Origin: Porphyromonas macacae DSM 20710 = JCM 13914 | Lineage (GTDB): Bacteria; Bacteroidota; Bacteroidia; Bacteroidales; Porphyromonadaceae | NCBI RefSeq assembly: GCF_000379945.1 | Contig: NZ_KB904124.1 | Location: forward strand, 422,282 to 486,281 | Direction: 5' to 3' | DNA: 64,000 bases | Part shown: one piece after another, positions 55,358-63,898 of the stretch | Layout: every line of letters starts with the position of its first letter | Position numbering within the stretch: position 1 is the first letter of the stretch | Notes under the pieces: model-generated | What the model was told of the DNA's origin: nothing | The model's input: only the letters and a program-made list of their open reading frames with translations | The model's database searches: none | Translations under genes and position numbers: made by a program

Positions 55358-57550
55358 ATGATTAAAAAGAAAAAGGATATAAAAAAGATAAAAAAGAAGA
55401 CCGGGGACAGAAAAGTAAAAAAACGTATTGATAAGCCTATTGGCGACGTGCTGAGACTTGCCGTAATGGCCGCTTTTGAGGAAAATCATACCAAACTGTT
55501 TAATTACAGGCAGATTTCCGGACGTTTGGGTATGGAAACGGTGGAAGACAGACATTTGGTGGCCGATTTGTTGGCTTCTTTGGCTAAGGAAGGTGTGTTA
55601 GCTGAGCCTGAGGAGGGACGTTATCGATATAATGTTCGCAGTCTCTCTTTCGAAGGGATATTCGATCGCCGGAATAATGGGCGTCATTTTGTTAATCCTG
55701 TAGATGGAGCTGCTCCTGTTCCTGTTGATGAGGTGAATTCGGGGCATGCCCTTCAAGGTGATAAAGTGCTTATCCAGCTTCTTGCAAAACGGCGCGGTCA
55801 GAAAGAGCGTCAGGGGCAGGTGGTTGAGATTTTGGAGCGTGCAGACTCCACTTTTGTCGGTCGTTTGGATTTGCATGACAACTTCGCTTTTCTCAATGTG
55901 GAGAGTCGCGATTTGGGCATGGATATATTTATTCCCGGCGATAAGGTTAATAATGCACGTAACGGCGATAAAGTCATCGTTCGTATCAACGAGTGGCCGG
56001 AGAGCAGCCGCAGCCCTATAGGGGAGGTTATGGTGGTCTTGGGAGAAGCCGGTGACAATGATGTTGAGATGAATGCTATCCTGGCCGAATACGGTTTACC
56101 CTATATTTACCCCGAAGTCGTTGAAAAAGCGGCCGATGCCTTGAGCGGAGAAATTACCGAAGCGGAATTGCGTGTGCGTGAAGATTTCAGAGGAGTGCTG
56201 ACTTTTACCATTGACCCTGCGGATGCCAAGGACTTCGATGATGCATTAAGCTACAGAAAACTCTCCGCCGATACTTATGAAGTGGGCGTTCATATTGCCG
56301 ACGTTTCTCATTTTGTAACTCCCGGGGATATCATAGATGAGGAGGCTTATAAGCGTGCCACCAGTATTTATTTGGTCGATCGCACTGTGCCGATGTTGCC
56401 CGAACGCCTTTGTAACAAGCTCTGTTCTCTCCGTCCCGATGAAGATAAATATGCTTACAGTGTAGTCTTTAAGATAAACGAAGAGGCCCGGGTACAAGAC
56501 TATCGCATCGTAAAGTCCGTTATACGCAGTAGTCGCCGTTTTAGCTACGAAGAAGCGCAGGAAGTTATCGAAACCGGCCGGGGCGAGTGTCAAGAAGCTA
56601 TTCTCAAATTGAATGATCTAGCTCAAAAACTGCGTGAGAGCCGCTTCAGTAAGGGCGGGATTGCATTTGATCGCGAAGAGGTCCGTTTTACACTTGATGA
56701 GAAAGGCAAACCTTTGGGAGTTTATATCAAAGAGAGTAAAGAGGCCAATAAGCTGATCGAAGAATTTATGCTTTTAGCCAATAAAACCGTGGCGTCGCAT
56801 ATCGGTAATCCCGGGGGAAATCCTGCTAAAGCCAAAACGTTCGTTTATCGTGTCCATGAGCAACCGGAGCCGGGCAAACTGGGTGATCTGTCTGACTTTG
56901 TCAGCAAATTCGGACTTAAGCTCAAGACTCAAGGTTCCAATATGGAAGTGGGTAGAAGCATCAACCGGCTTTTGGAATCGGTCAAAGGCCGGCCTGAAGA
57001 AAATCTTGTGCAAACGGTAGCCATTCGTTCTATGCCGAAAGCCTATTATTCTACCGAAAACTTTGGACATTATGGTCTGGCTTTCGACTATTATACCCAT
57101 TTCACTTCCCCCATACGTCGATACCTCGATCTTATGGTGCACCGCTTACTGACCCGGTATATGCTCGAAGGCGGTCCGTCTGTATCGAGAAATGAGTATG
57201 AGGGTAAGTGTCAGCATAGCTCTGATATGGAACAATTGGCAGCCAATGCGGAACGATCATCTATTAAATATAAGCAGGTCGAGTTTATGAGCGAGCATTT
57301 GGGTAAGGTGTTCGATGGCGTTGTCAGCGGAGTTACCGAATGGGGGCTTTATGTGGAGCTTAGCCAAAGCAAATGTGAAGGACTGGTGCCTATTCGTATG
57401 TTGGATGACGATTATTATGAGTATGACGAGAAAGGGTATTGTCTGATCGGCCGTCGCACCCGTCGCAAGTATCGTCTTGGCGATGCCATAACAGTGCGGG
57501 TAGCTCAGGCCAATCTGGAACGGAAGCAATTGGATTTCGATTTGGCATAA
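55358..57550 (+). CDS. rnr: Ribonuclease R
   Basis: 3'-5' processive exoribonuclease that degrades structured RNA; 730 residues. The N-terminus is very basic (KKKKDIKKIKKKTGDRKVKK), then a winged-helix region and cold-shock-type OB domains (~70-230). The RNB domain has the catalytic Asp set in DPADAKDFDDALSY (~290) and SPIRRYLDLMVHR. An S1 domain ends the protein (~645-728, FDGVVSGVTEWGLYVEL). It precedes the intergenic region upstream of cas12a and has a strong hairpin terminator. Confidence 0.95.
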   Translation: MIKKKKDIKKIKKKTGDRKVKKRIDKPIGDVLRLAVMAAFEENHTKLFNYRQISGRLGMETVEDRHLVADLLASLAKEGVLAEPEEGRYRYNVRSLSFEGIFDRRNNGRHFVNPVDGAAPVPVDEVNSGHALQGDKVLIQLLAKRRGQKERQGQVVEILERADSTFVGRLDLHDNFAFLNVESRDLGMDIFIPGDKVNNARNGDKVIVRINEWPESSRSPIGEVMVVLGEAGDNDVEMNAILAEYGLPYIYPEVVEKAADALSGEITEAELRVREDFRGVLTFTIDPADAKDFDDALSYRKLSADTYEVGVHIADVSHFVTPGDIIDEEAYKRATSIYLVDRTVPMLPERLCNKLCSLRPDEDKYAYSVVFKINEEARVQDYRIVKSVIRSSRRFSYEEAQEVIETGRGECQEAILKLNDLAQKLRESRFSKGGIAFDREEVRFTLDEKGKPLGVYIKESKEANKLIEEFMLLANKTVASHIGNPGGNPAKAKTFVYRVHEQPEPGKLGDLSDFVSKFGLKLKTQGSNMEVGRSINRLLESVKGRPEENLVQTVAIRSMPKAYYSTENFGHYGLAFDYYTHFTSPIRRYLDLMVHRLLTRYMLEGGPSVSRNEYEGKCQHSSDMEQLAANAERSSIKYKQVEFMSEHLGKVFDGVVSGVTEWGLYVELSQSKCEGLVPIRMLDDDYYEYDEKGYCLIGRRTRRKYRLGDAITVRVAQANLERKQLDFDLA

Positions 57551-57585
57551 TTCTATATATTAGGTTTCTCAATTTTTTGTGAAAA

Positions 57586-57616
57586 TTTTATCATTGTCTA
57601 ATTTGAATTACTTTTG
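57586..57616 (+). promoter_or_regulatory. Predicted promoter of the crRNA-like RNA
   Basis: -7 element TACTTTTG (57609-57616) is a perfect TAnnTTTG. A TTTT (57586-57589) stands in for -33 TTTG with the normal 19-base spacing. Transcription would start near 57622, about 10 bases before the degenerate repeat. It lies 36-66 bp past the rnr stop. Confidence 0.5.
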
Positions 57617-57621
57617 AGACA

Positions 57622-57674
57622 AGTATCCTATACAATTTCTACTATGATAGATATGAGGCGTGCTTGATTTTTTT
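57622..57674 (+). ncRNA. Candidate CreR-like RNA (degenerate repeat plus pseudo-spacer)
   Basis: Positions 57632-57652 match the last 21 bases of the CRISPR repeat (63914-63934) at 17 of 21 places, including the whole AATTTCTACTAT core and final TAGAT. A 4-bp stem (TCTA/TAGA) replaces the 5-bp one. Only the 3' handle half of the repeat is kept, which is the part Cas12a holds. The following 22 bases, ATGAGGCGTGCTTGATTTTT (57653-57672) plus TT, form a pseudo-spacer ending in seven T. Its first five bases and TTTG PAM match the cas12a leader (58121-58147). Known CreR RNAs use this layout to repress cas genes. Expression is not shown. It could instead be an array remnant. Confidence 0.55.
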
Positions 57675-57690
57675 ACAGATAATTATTAGG

Positions 57691-57733
57691 TTGCGGCCGT
57701 GCTTCTTGCAAAGAAGTACGGCTGTAGTTTTAT
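57691..57733 (+). terminator. Hairpin terminator between rnr and cas12a
   Basis: Long stem TTGCGGCCGTGCTTCTT (57691-57707) with AAGAAGTACGGCTGTAG (57711-57727), loop GCA, allowing G-U pairs, then TTTTATA. It can end rnr or read-through from the crRNA-like RNA, so cas12a needs its own promoter. Confidence 0.75.
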
Positions 57734-57817
57734 ATATTCCTGATGATTCATGTGAAACTTATGGTTAAGAGCAGACCAAAGTTTGCAGTCAACCTGTGTT
57801 TTTACTGCTTTGGAGAT

Positions 57818-57955
57818 GGTGTGTCATCATGCCCAAATTACAGCCTTACTTGCAACCTTCGGCTTCGGTCACATACTTCGGTGCGTTCCCTTCAGCCTCA
57901 GTCTTAGCGCCTTGTACTTTACGCATTCTGATGCACCTGAAAGGGGATGTGCCAA
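57818..57955 (+). repeat. Intergenic repeat, family B, copy 2
   Basis: Starts GGTGTGTCATCATG like copy 1 (46031) and shares CTTCGGCTTC, CCTCAGTCTTAGCGC, TTGTACTTTAC, GCACCTGAAAGGGG in the same order and strand. The final hairpin arm is not completed. It lies between the crRNA-like RNA and cas12a. Confidence 0.72.
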
Positions 57956-58084
57956 GCCTCACCTTCGAAATTGTCTCGTTGTAAAAAGGAAAACCCCAAG
58001 TTAACTTCATTTTATATTTTTAAGTGCACAATCATTTTTTTGTCAAGCATTCGATTCTGAAGATTTAAATTGGAATGTTTTTTA

Positions 58085-58114
58085 TTTGTTATTTGTAGAT
58101 TTTTTCTATCTTTT
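58085..58114 (+). promoter_or_regulatory. Predicted cas12a promoter
   Basis: -33 TTTG (58085-58088), 18-base spacer, -7 TATCTTTT (58107-58114; 7 of 8 matches to TAnnTTTG). Transcription would start near 58120, about 60 bases before the Cas12a ATG. It would drive cas12a-cas4-cas1-cas2. Confidence 0.4.
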
Positions 58115-58120
58115 TATGTG

Positions 58121-58147
58121 ATTTTTTCTAAAACACATCTCATCAAA
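58121..58147 (-). promoter_or_regulatory. Pseudo-protospacer with PAM in the cas12a leader
   Basis: On the minus strand a TTTG PAM (58147-58144) is followed by ATGAGATGTGTTTTAG (58143-58128). The pseudo-spacer of the crRNA-like RNA reads ATGAGGCGTGCTTGAT. Bases 1-5, 8-10, 12-13 and 15 agree (11 of the first 15), then similarity is lost. Such partial matching should allow Cas12a binding but not cleavage. It overlaps the predicted start of transcription and leader of cas12a. Confidence 0.45.
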
Positions 58148-58180
58148 AATATATTATATAAACTGATAAATATTGTTTTA

Positions 58181-61100
58181 ATGAAAACACAACATTTTTT
58201 TGAGGATTTCACCTCTCTTTATTCTCTATCAAAAACAATCCGTTTTGAATTAAAGCCGATAGGTAAAACATTAGAGAACATTAAAAAGAACGGACTGATC
58301 CGGCGTGATGAACAGCGATTGGATGATTATGAAAAATTAAAAAAAGTGATTGATGAGTATCATGAGGATTTTATTGCCAATATTCTCAGTTCCTTCAGCT
58401 TTTCTGAAGAGATCCTCCAATCTTATATCCAAAATCTATCGGAATCCGAGGCTCGTGCCAAGATCGAAAAGACCATGCGGGATACTCTTGCTAAGGCTTT
58501 TTCAGAGGATGAGCGGTATAAAAGCATCTTCAAGAAAGAACTTGTTAAGAAAGATATACCGGTCTGGTGTCCTGCATATAAAAGCTTGTGTAAAAAGTTT
58601 GATAACTTTACAACCAGTCTTGTTCCTTTCCATGAAAATCGGAAAAATCTCTATACAAGCAATGAGATTACAGCATCTATTCCTTACCGTATCGTTCATG
58701 TAAATTTGCCCAAATTTATCCAAAATATCGAGGCATTGTGTGAACTGCAGAAAAAAATGGGAGCAGATCTGTATCTGGAAATGATGGAAAACCTGCGAAA
58801 TGTATGGCCTTCATTTGTGAAAACACCGGACGATTTATGCAATTTGAAAACTTATAACCATTTAATGGTGCAATCGAGCATTTCCGAATACAATCGTTTT
58901 GTAGGTGGTTACAGCACAGAAGACGGAACTAAACATCAGGGGATTAATGAGTGGATCAATATTTATCGCCAACGTAATAAAGAAATGCGTTTGCCGGGAT
59001 TGGTTTTTTTGCATAAACAAATTCTGGCCAAAGTCGATTCCTCTTCTTTCATTTCAGACACTTTAGAAAATGATGATCAGGTCTTTTGTGTATTGCGCCA
59101 ATTTCGAAAGCTCTTTTGGAATACTGTATCTTCAAAGGAAGATGATGCAGCTTCTCTGAAAGATTTGTTTTGTGGATTATCTGGTTATGATCCCGAAGCC
59201 ATATATGTATCCGATGCCCATTTAGCTACTATTTCAAAAAATATATTTGATCGTTGGAATTATATCTCTGATGCCATCAGAAGAAAAACTGAGGTTCTAA
59301 TGCCACGAAAAAAGGAATCTGTGGAGAGGTATGCCGAAAAGATTTCCAAACAGATAAAGAAACGTCAAAGTTATAGCCTTGCAGAACTTGATGATCTATT
59401 GGCTCATTATTCCGAAGAGTCTTTGCCTGCAGGTTTTTCTCTTTTGTCATACTTTACTTCATTGGGTGGACAGAAGTATCTGGTAAGTGACGGTGAAGTT
59501 ATTCTATATGAAGAGGGTTCAAATATTTGGGACGAAGTCTTGATTGCTTTTAGGGACTTGCAAGTCATACTTGATAAAGATTTTACCGAAAAAAAACTGG
59601 GTAAAGATGAGGAGGCGGTCAGTGTGATTAAAAAAGCGTTGGACAGTGCTCTTCGTCTGCGAAAATTCTTTGACCTTTTATCCGGAACCGGTGCGGAAAT
59701 CCGGCGCGACAGTTCTTTTTATGCTTTATATACCGATCGAATGGATAAACTTAAGGGGCTCCTTAAGATGTACGATAAGGTGCGAAATTATCTGACTAAA
59801 AAGCCCTATTCCATAGAGAAGTTTAAACTCCATTTTGATAATCCGTCATTGCTTTCCGGTTGGGATAAAAATAAAGAACTGAATAATTTAAGTGTGATTT
59901 TTAGACAAAACGGGTATTACTATTTGGGTATAATGACACCAAAAGGTAAAAACCTTTTTAAGACTCTTCCAAAATTAGGGGCAGAGGAAATGTTTTATGA
60001 AAAAATGGAATATAAGCAGATTGCTGAACCTATGCTTATGCTACCCAAAGTGTTTTTCCCGAAAAAAACCAAACCGGCATTTGCCCCGGATCAGTCTGTT
60101 GTTGATATTTATAACAAAAAAACATTCAAGACAGGTCAGAAAGGTTTTAATAAAAAAGATTTATACCGGTTGATCGATTTTTATAAAGAAGCACTTACAG
60201 TGCATGAGTGGAAATTGTTTAATTTTAGTTTTTCTCCTACCGAACAGTATCGCAATATTGGAGAGTTTTTTGATGAAGTGCGTGAACAGGCCTATAAGGT
60301 CAGTATGGTTAATGTGCCGGCTTCTTATATAGATGAGGCTGTGGAGAACGGCAAACTTTATCTTTTTCAGATTTACAACAAAGATTTTTCTCCTTACAGC
60401 AAAGGTATCCCCAACCTGCATACTCTCTATTGGAAAGCTCTTTTTTCTGAGCAAAATCAATCCCGGGTGTATAAGCTATGTGGAGGTGGTGAGCTCTTTT
60501 ACAGAAAGGCCAGTTTACATATGCAAGATACCACTGTCCACCCCAAGGGCATCTCTATTCATAAGAAAAACTTGAATAAAAAAGGCGAAACATCCTTATT
60601 TAACTACGATTTAGTAAAGGATAAACGTTTTACGGAGGATAAGTTCTTCTTTCATGTTCCTATTTCTATAAACTATAAGAATAAGAAAATTACGAATGTC
60701 AATCAGATGGTTCGAGATTATATAGCTCAGAATGACGATTTGCAGATTATTGGTATAGACAGAGGAGAGCGCAACCTTCTATATATATCTCGTATAGATA
60801 CTCGAGGAAATTTGCTTGAACAGTTTTCTTTAAATGTAATCGAATCCGATAAAGGAGATCTCCGTACGGATTACCAGAAAATACTTGGAGATAGGGAACA
60901 AGAGCGTCTTCGCCGGCGTCAGGAATGGAAAAGTATAGAATCCATCAAGGATCTCAAGGATGGGTATATGAGTCAGGTTGTACATAAGATTTGTAATATG
61001 GTGGTTGAACACAAGGCCATTGTTGTATTGGAGAACCTAAACCTCTCTTTCATGAAAGGACGTAAAAAGGTGGAAAAATCCGTTTATGAGAAATTTGAGA

Positions 61101-61921
61101 GAATGCTCGTGGATAAGCTTAATTATTTGGTGGTTGATAAAAAAAATCTATCTAATGAACCAGGCGGGCTTTATGCTGCTTATCAGCTGACTAATCCATT
61201 GTTTTCATTTGAAGAGCTTCATCGTTATCCTCAGTCGGGCATTCTCTTTTTTGTGGATCCGTGGAATACCAGCCTTACCGATCCCTCTACGGGTTTTGTC
61301 AATCTTTTAGGGCGCATAAATTATACAAATGTCGGGGATGCACGAAAATTCTTTGATCGTTTTAATGCAATTCGTTATGATGGAAAGGGCAATATTCTTT
61401 TTGATCTGGACCTGTCTCGTTTTGATGTAAGGGTCGAAACTCAGCGAAAACTTTGGACTCTCACAACTTTCGGATCACGGATAGCAAAAAGTAAGAAATC
61501 GGGAAAATGGATGGTAGAGAGAATAGAAAATTTGTCATTGTGCTTTTTGGAATTGTTTGAGCAGTTTAATATTGGTTATCGTGTAGAAAAAGACTTGAAG
61601 AAAGCTATTTTAAGTCAAGACAGGAAAGAGTTTTATGTTCGTCTTATATATCTCTTTAATCTGATGATGCAGATACGTAATAGTGATGGTGAAGAGGATT
61701 ATATCCTGTCTCCTGCATTGAATGAAAAGAATCTTCAGTTTGATTCTCGTTTGATTGAGGCGAAAGATTTACCTGTTGATGCAGATGCTAATGGAGCCTA
61801 CAACGTCGCACGTAAGGGGTTGATGGTGGTGCAGAGAATTAAACGCGGCGATCATGAATCGATTCATCGGATAGGTCGTGCCCAATGGCTCAGGTATGTG
61901 CAGGAGGGTATAGTAGAATAA
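58181..61921 (+). CDS. cas12a: Type V-A CRISPR effector Cas12a (Cpf1)
   Basis: RNA-guided DNA endonuclease that also processes its own crRNA. 1246 residues from MKTQHFFEDF; the frame is open 37 codons further upstream (58070) but that part is hydrophobic and lies over the promoter. The N-terminus (YSLSKTIRFELKPIGKT) is the WED-I start. The WED crRNA-processing stretch HPKGISIHKKNLNKKG is present. RuvC catalytic residues are D860 (IGIDRGERNL), E951 (VVLENLNL) and D1202 (DADANGAYN; alternatively D1200). From memory it matches Porphyromonas macacae PmCpf1. cas4 starts 12 bp downstream. Confidence 0.98.
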   Translation: MKTQHFFEDFTSLYSLSKTIRFELKPIGKTLENIKKNGLIRRDEQRLDDYEKLKKVIDEYHEDFIANILSSFSFSEEILQSYIQNLSESEARAKIEKTMRDTLAKAFSEDERYKSIFKKELVKKDIPVWCPAYKSLCKKFDNFTTSLVPFHENRKNLYTSNEITASIPYRIVHVNLPKFIQNIEALCELQKKMGADLYLEMMENLRNVWPSFVKTPDDLCNLKTYNHLMVQSSISEYNRFVGGYSTEDGTKHQGINEWINIYRQRNKEMRLPGLVFLHKQILAKVDSSSFISDTLENDDQVFCVLRQFRKLFWNTVSSKEDDAASLKDLFCGLSGYDPEAIYVSDAHLATISKNIFDRWNYISDAIRRKTEVLMPRKKESVERYAEKISKQIKKRQSYSLAELDDLLAHYSEESLPAGFSLLSYFTSLGGQKYLVSDGEVILYEEGSNIWDEVLIAFRDLQVILDKDFTEKKLGKDEEAVSVIKKALDSALRLRKFFDLLSGTGAEIRRDSSFYALYTDRMDKLKGLLKMYDKVRNYLTKKPYSIEKFKLHFDNPSLLSGWDKNKELNNLSVIFRQNGYYYLGIMTPKGKNLFKTLPKLGAEEMFYEKMEYKQIAEPMLMLPKVFFPKKTKPAFAPDQSVVDIYNKKTFKTGQKGFNKKDLYRLIDFYKEALTVHEWKLFNFSFSPTEQYRNIGEFFDEVREQAYKVSMVNVPASYIDEAVENGKLYLFQIYNKDFSPYSKGIPNLHTLYWKALFSEQNQSRVYKLCGGGELFYRKASLHMQDTTVHPKGISIHKKNLNKKGETSLFNYDLVKDKRFTEDKFFFHVPISINYKNKKITNVNQMVRDYIAQNDDLQIIGIDRGERNLLYISRIDTRGNLLEQFSLNVIESDKGDLRTDYQKILGDREQERLRRRQEWKSIESIKDLKDGYMSQVVHKICNMVVEHKAIVVLENLNLSFMKGRKKVEKSVYEKFERMLVDKLNYLVVDKKNLSNEPGGLYAAYQLTNPLFSFEELHRYPQSGILFFVDPWNTSLTDPSTGFVNLLGRINYTNVGDARKFFDRFNAIRYDGKGNILFDLDLSRFDVRVETQRKLWTLTTFGSRIAKSKKSGKWMVERIENLSLCFLELFEQFNIGYRVEKDLKKAILSQDRKEFYVRLIYLFNLMMQIRNSDGEEDYILSPALNEKNLQFDSRLIEAKDLPVDADANGAYNVARKGLMVVQRIKRGDHESIHRIGRAQWLRYVQEGIVE

Positions 61922-61933
61922 TCTTAAGCCTGT

Positions 61934-62512
61934 ATGATAGTTATGGATTGGTATATTCCGCTGAGTTATTTGAATGATTTTGTATTTTGTCGTTTCTCCA
62001 TATATTTTCATAATGTGTATATGGAGAGCGACAGCTCTCTTTATTATGCCGCTCCTCAAATAAATGGGAAAAATGCACATCGCAGCATCGATAACTATTC
62101 TGTGTCAAGTGTTTCAAATAGATTGACAGGTATTTCCCTTTTGAGTGAGCATTATGGTCTTTATGGCAAATTAGATCAGTTTGACATAAAAAGGGGGCTT
62201 GTTGTTGAACGAAAAAATCATCTTGCCAATATTTATAAAGGTCAGATTTATCAATTGTGGGGCGAAGGATTTTGTTTGGAAGAGATGGGTTACGATGTTC
62301 GGGAGTATTGTTTTGTGGAATATTCCACTCATAAAGTCTTTTCGGTGCCTTATCCCACAGATGAAGATAGAGCACAGTTCTTGCGGTTCATAGATGAAAT
62401 CCGATCGTTTGATCCTGCAGTTGAAACTCCGGATGTTAATCCTCAAAAGTGCAGTCATTGTATTTATTCTCACTTGTGTTATCATAATCATGTTGCCAAT
62501 GTTTACGACTAA
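61934..62512 (+). CDS. cas4: CRISPR-associated Cas4 exonuclease
   Basis: Helps select and trim PAM-bearing prespacers for adaptation. 192 residues. [4Fe-4S] cluster Cys: C19 (FVFCRF) and C173, C176, C182 (CSHCIYSHLC). RecB-like nuclease residues lie in YGKLDQFD and VVERKNHLANIYKGQIYQLW. The first ATG (61934) or one at 61943 could be used. It overlaps cas1 by 14-23 bp. Confidence 0.94.
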   Translation: MIVMDWYIPLSYLNDFVFCRFSIYFHNVYMESDSSLYYAAPQINGKNAHRSIDNYSVSSVSNRLTGISLLSEHYGLYGKLDQFDIKRGLVVERKNHLANIYKGQIYQLWGEGFCLEEMGYDVREYCFVEYSTHKVFSVPYPTDEDRAQFLRFIDEIRSFDPAVETPDVNPQKCSHCIYSHLCYHNHVANVYD

Positions 62513-63476
62513 GGATTTGGAATACCGTTCGATTTTTGTGATTCATTGTTTTAATCAGCGATCTCTTCGTTTAAAAGATGGAGAATTATTACTTGAAGAA
62601 GAAGATGCTAACGGAAGGATGAAAACCCTGACAAAGTTCCCTTTTCAGAAGATTCTGGCTCTTTTTATTGTTGGCAATGTGACGCTTACCTCTCCTTTGA
62701 TAGAGAAATGCAGAAAGTTTGATGTGGCAATAGTGGTAATGAAACTAAGTTTGCGTCCGGTATTCTTTTTTAGTATTCCGGCTGAAGCTAATTTTCTTTT
62801 ACGTGCAAAGCAATATGCTTATGATAAAAAAGAGATGAATCTGCCTGTTGCACTGGTTCGTCTTAAGATAGAGAGCCAACGCCTCAATTTACAGAAGAGC
62901 AAACGTAAGGATGCACTTACGCTGACTGCTGTTCGTTGTTGTGATAATGCTTTGAAAGTTTTACCATATTGTAATAATTTGAAGGCTCTTTTAGGCATAG
63001 AAGGGTTTGTTGCAAAAAATTATTTCGCAGCTTATTTTCAGGATTTTTCCTGGTATTGCAGATGTCCACGACTGAAGAGTGATTATATCAATGTTGTTTT
63101 GGACATAGGTTACACAGTGTTGTTTAATCTTGTGGAGGTTTATTTGCGATTGTTTGGTTTCGATTTGTATGTTGGCGTTTATCATCAACTATGGTTTAAG
63201 CGTAAATCTTTGGTTTGTGATCTTGTAGAGCCTTTTAGGCCGATCATAGATCACCGTGTGCGGGTTGCTTTGAACCGAAAAGAGATCAAGAAAACCGATT
63301 TTGAGAAAAGAAGAAGTGAATATTACCCCAAGTCTGATACAGCTAAAATGCTGTATATAATGTTTTTTGATACGCTTATACCCTATAAGAATGATTTGTT
63401 TAGATTTGTTCAAGGATATTATCGGGTATTTATGAATGATCAACCGGGTGTCAAGTTACCCTCAATAAGTCGTTAA
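62490..63476 (+). CDS. cas1: CRISPR integrase Cas1
   Basis: Metal-dependent integrase that inserts spacers into the array. From the ATG at 62490 the protein is 328 residues; 62499 is a near alternative. An earlier in-frame ATG (62394) would add a hydrophobic stretch wholly inside cas4 and is rejected. Likely catalytic residues are Glu in LLGIEGFVAKNYF, His in VGVYHQLWFKRKSL and Glu/Asp in CDLVEPFRPIID. It overlaps the cas4 end and is followed 2 bp later by cas2. Confidence 0.94.
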   Translation: MLPMFTTKDLEYRSIFVIHCFNQRSLRLKDGELLLEEEDANGRMKTLTKFPFQKILALFIVGNVTLTSPLIEKCRKFDVAIVVMKLSLRPVFFFSIPAEANFLLRAKQYAYDKKEMNLPVALVRLKIESQRLNLQKSKRKDALTLTAVRCCDNALKVLPYCNNLKALLGIEGFVAKNYFAAYFQDFSWYCRCPRLKSDYINVVLDIGYTVLFNLVEVYLRLFGFDLYVGVYHQLWFKRKSLVCDLVEPFRPIIDHRVRVALNRKEIKKTDFEKRRSEYYPKSDTAKMLYIMFFDTLIPYKNDLFRFVQGYYRVFMNDQPGVKLPSISR

Positions 63477-63478
63477 TT

Positions 63479-63751
63479 ATGCTTATTATAAGTTATGATA
63501 TTAAAGACGATAAATTAAGAAATCGTTTTATGAAGGAGCTTGTAAAAAATGGAGCTATCCGGTTGCAGTATTCTGTATATGAGTTTAATAATAATTCGAG
63601 GTTGGTTACACATATACTTGCACTTATAGAGATGTCTTTTGCTCCCAAGTTTACAGCAGATGACAGTATCGTCATTTTTGAAACGGAAAGAAATAAACTC
63701 ATAAAGTATGGTAATGCTATCCATCGAGATAAACCCGTTTGTTATTTCTGA
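63479..63751 (+). CDS. cas2: CRISPR adaptation protein Cas2
   Basis: 90-residue dimeric scaffold for Cas1. It begins MLIISYDIKDDKLRNRF, with the conserved Asp of the ferredoxin-like fold, and includes RLQYSVYEF. Two bases separate it from cas1. The leader and array follow directly on the same strand, so the order is cas12a-cas4-cas1-cas2-array. Confidence 0.95.
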   Translation: MLIISYDIKDDKLRNRFMKELVKNGAIRLQYSVYEFNNNSRLVTHILALIEMSFAPKFTADDSIVIFETERNKLIKYGNAIHRDKPVCYF

Positions 63752-63898
63752 TATAAAGTTTTGTTAATCAGTTTTTTATAGTTTTTTGAAGCAAGGAGGG
63801 GGGGGATAAAATGAATTTCTAATTCGTAGAATAGACTTTTTAACTTGTTAAAATACAGAGAGTTTCTTATCTTTGTTTTGTCTTATTGCAGATTTGCT
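63752..63898 (+). promoter_or_regulatory. CRISPR leader
   Basis: 147-bp AT-rich stretch between cas2 and the first repeat. It contains eight G in a row (63798-63805), a repeat-like hairpin (AATTTCTAATTCGTAGAAT, 63814-63832, stem TTCTA/TAGAA) and the array promoter: -7 TATCTTTG (63868-63875), a perfect TAnnTTTG, with CTTG 20 bases upstream (63844-63847). Transcription would start near 63881, 18 bases before repeat 1. Confidence 0.65.

Larger units (their letters stand above)
57551..58180. other. Regulatory region between rnr and cas12a
   Basis: 630-bp gap that holds, in order: a predicted promoter (57586-57616), a crRNA-like RNA (57622-57674), a hairpin terminator (57691-57733), repeat B2 (57818-57955), a fragment of repeat family A (CCAAGTTAACTTC, 57996-58008), and the predicted cas12a promoter with a pseudo-protospacer. 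An open frame at 57783-58004 is the repeat itself and is not called. Confidence 0.7.

Noticed and set aside
57783..58004. Open reading frame upstream of cas12a
   Set aside because: It is repeat B copy 2 read in one frame; the same sequence at 46031 does not keep it open as a gene, and no domain is recognisable.
58070..58180. 37-codon upstream extension of the cas12a reading frame
   Set aside because: The extension is hydrophobic, overlaps the predicted promoter, and the known Cas12a N-terminus begins MKTQHFF at 58181.
62394..62489. Longer start for cas1 inside cas4
   Set aside because: It would add a hydrophobic stretch not seen in Cas1 and lies wholly inside the cas4 coding sequence in another frame.
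63814..63832. Repeat-like hairpin in the CRISPR leader as a second crRNA-like RNA
   Set aside because: It lies upstream of the only good promoter in the leader, lacks the CTACT core and has one base fewer; it is more likely a leader structure.
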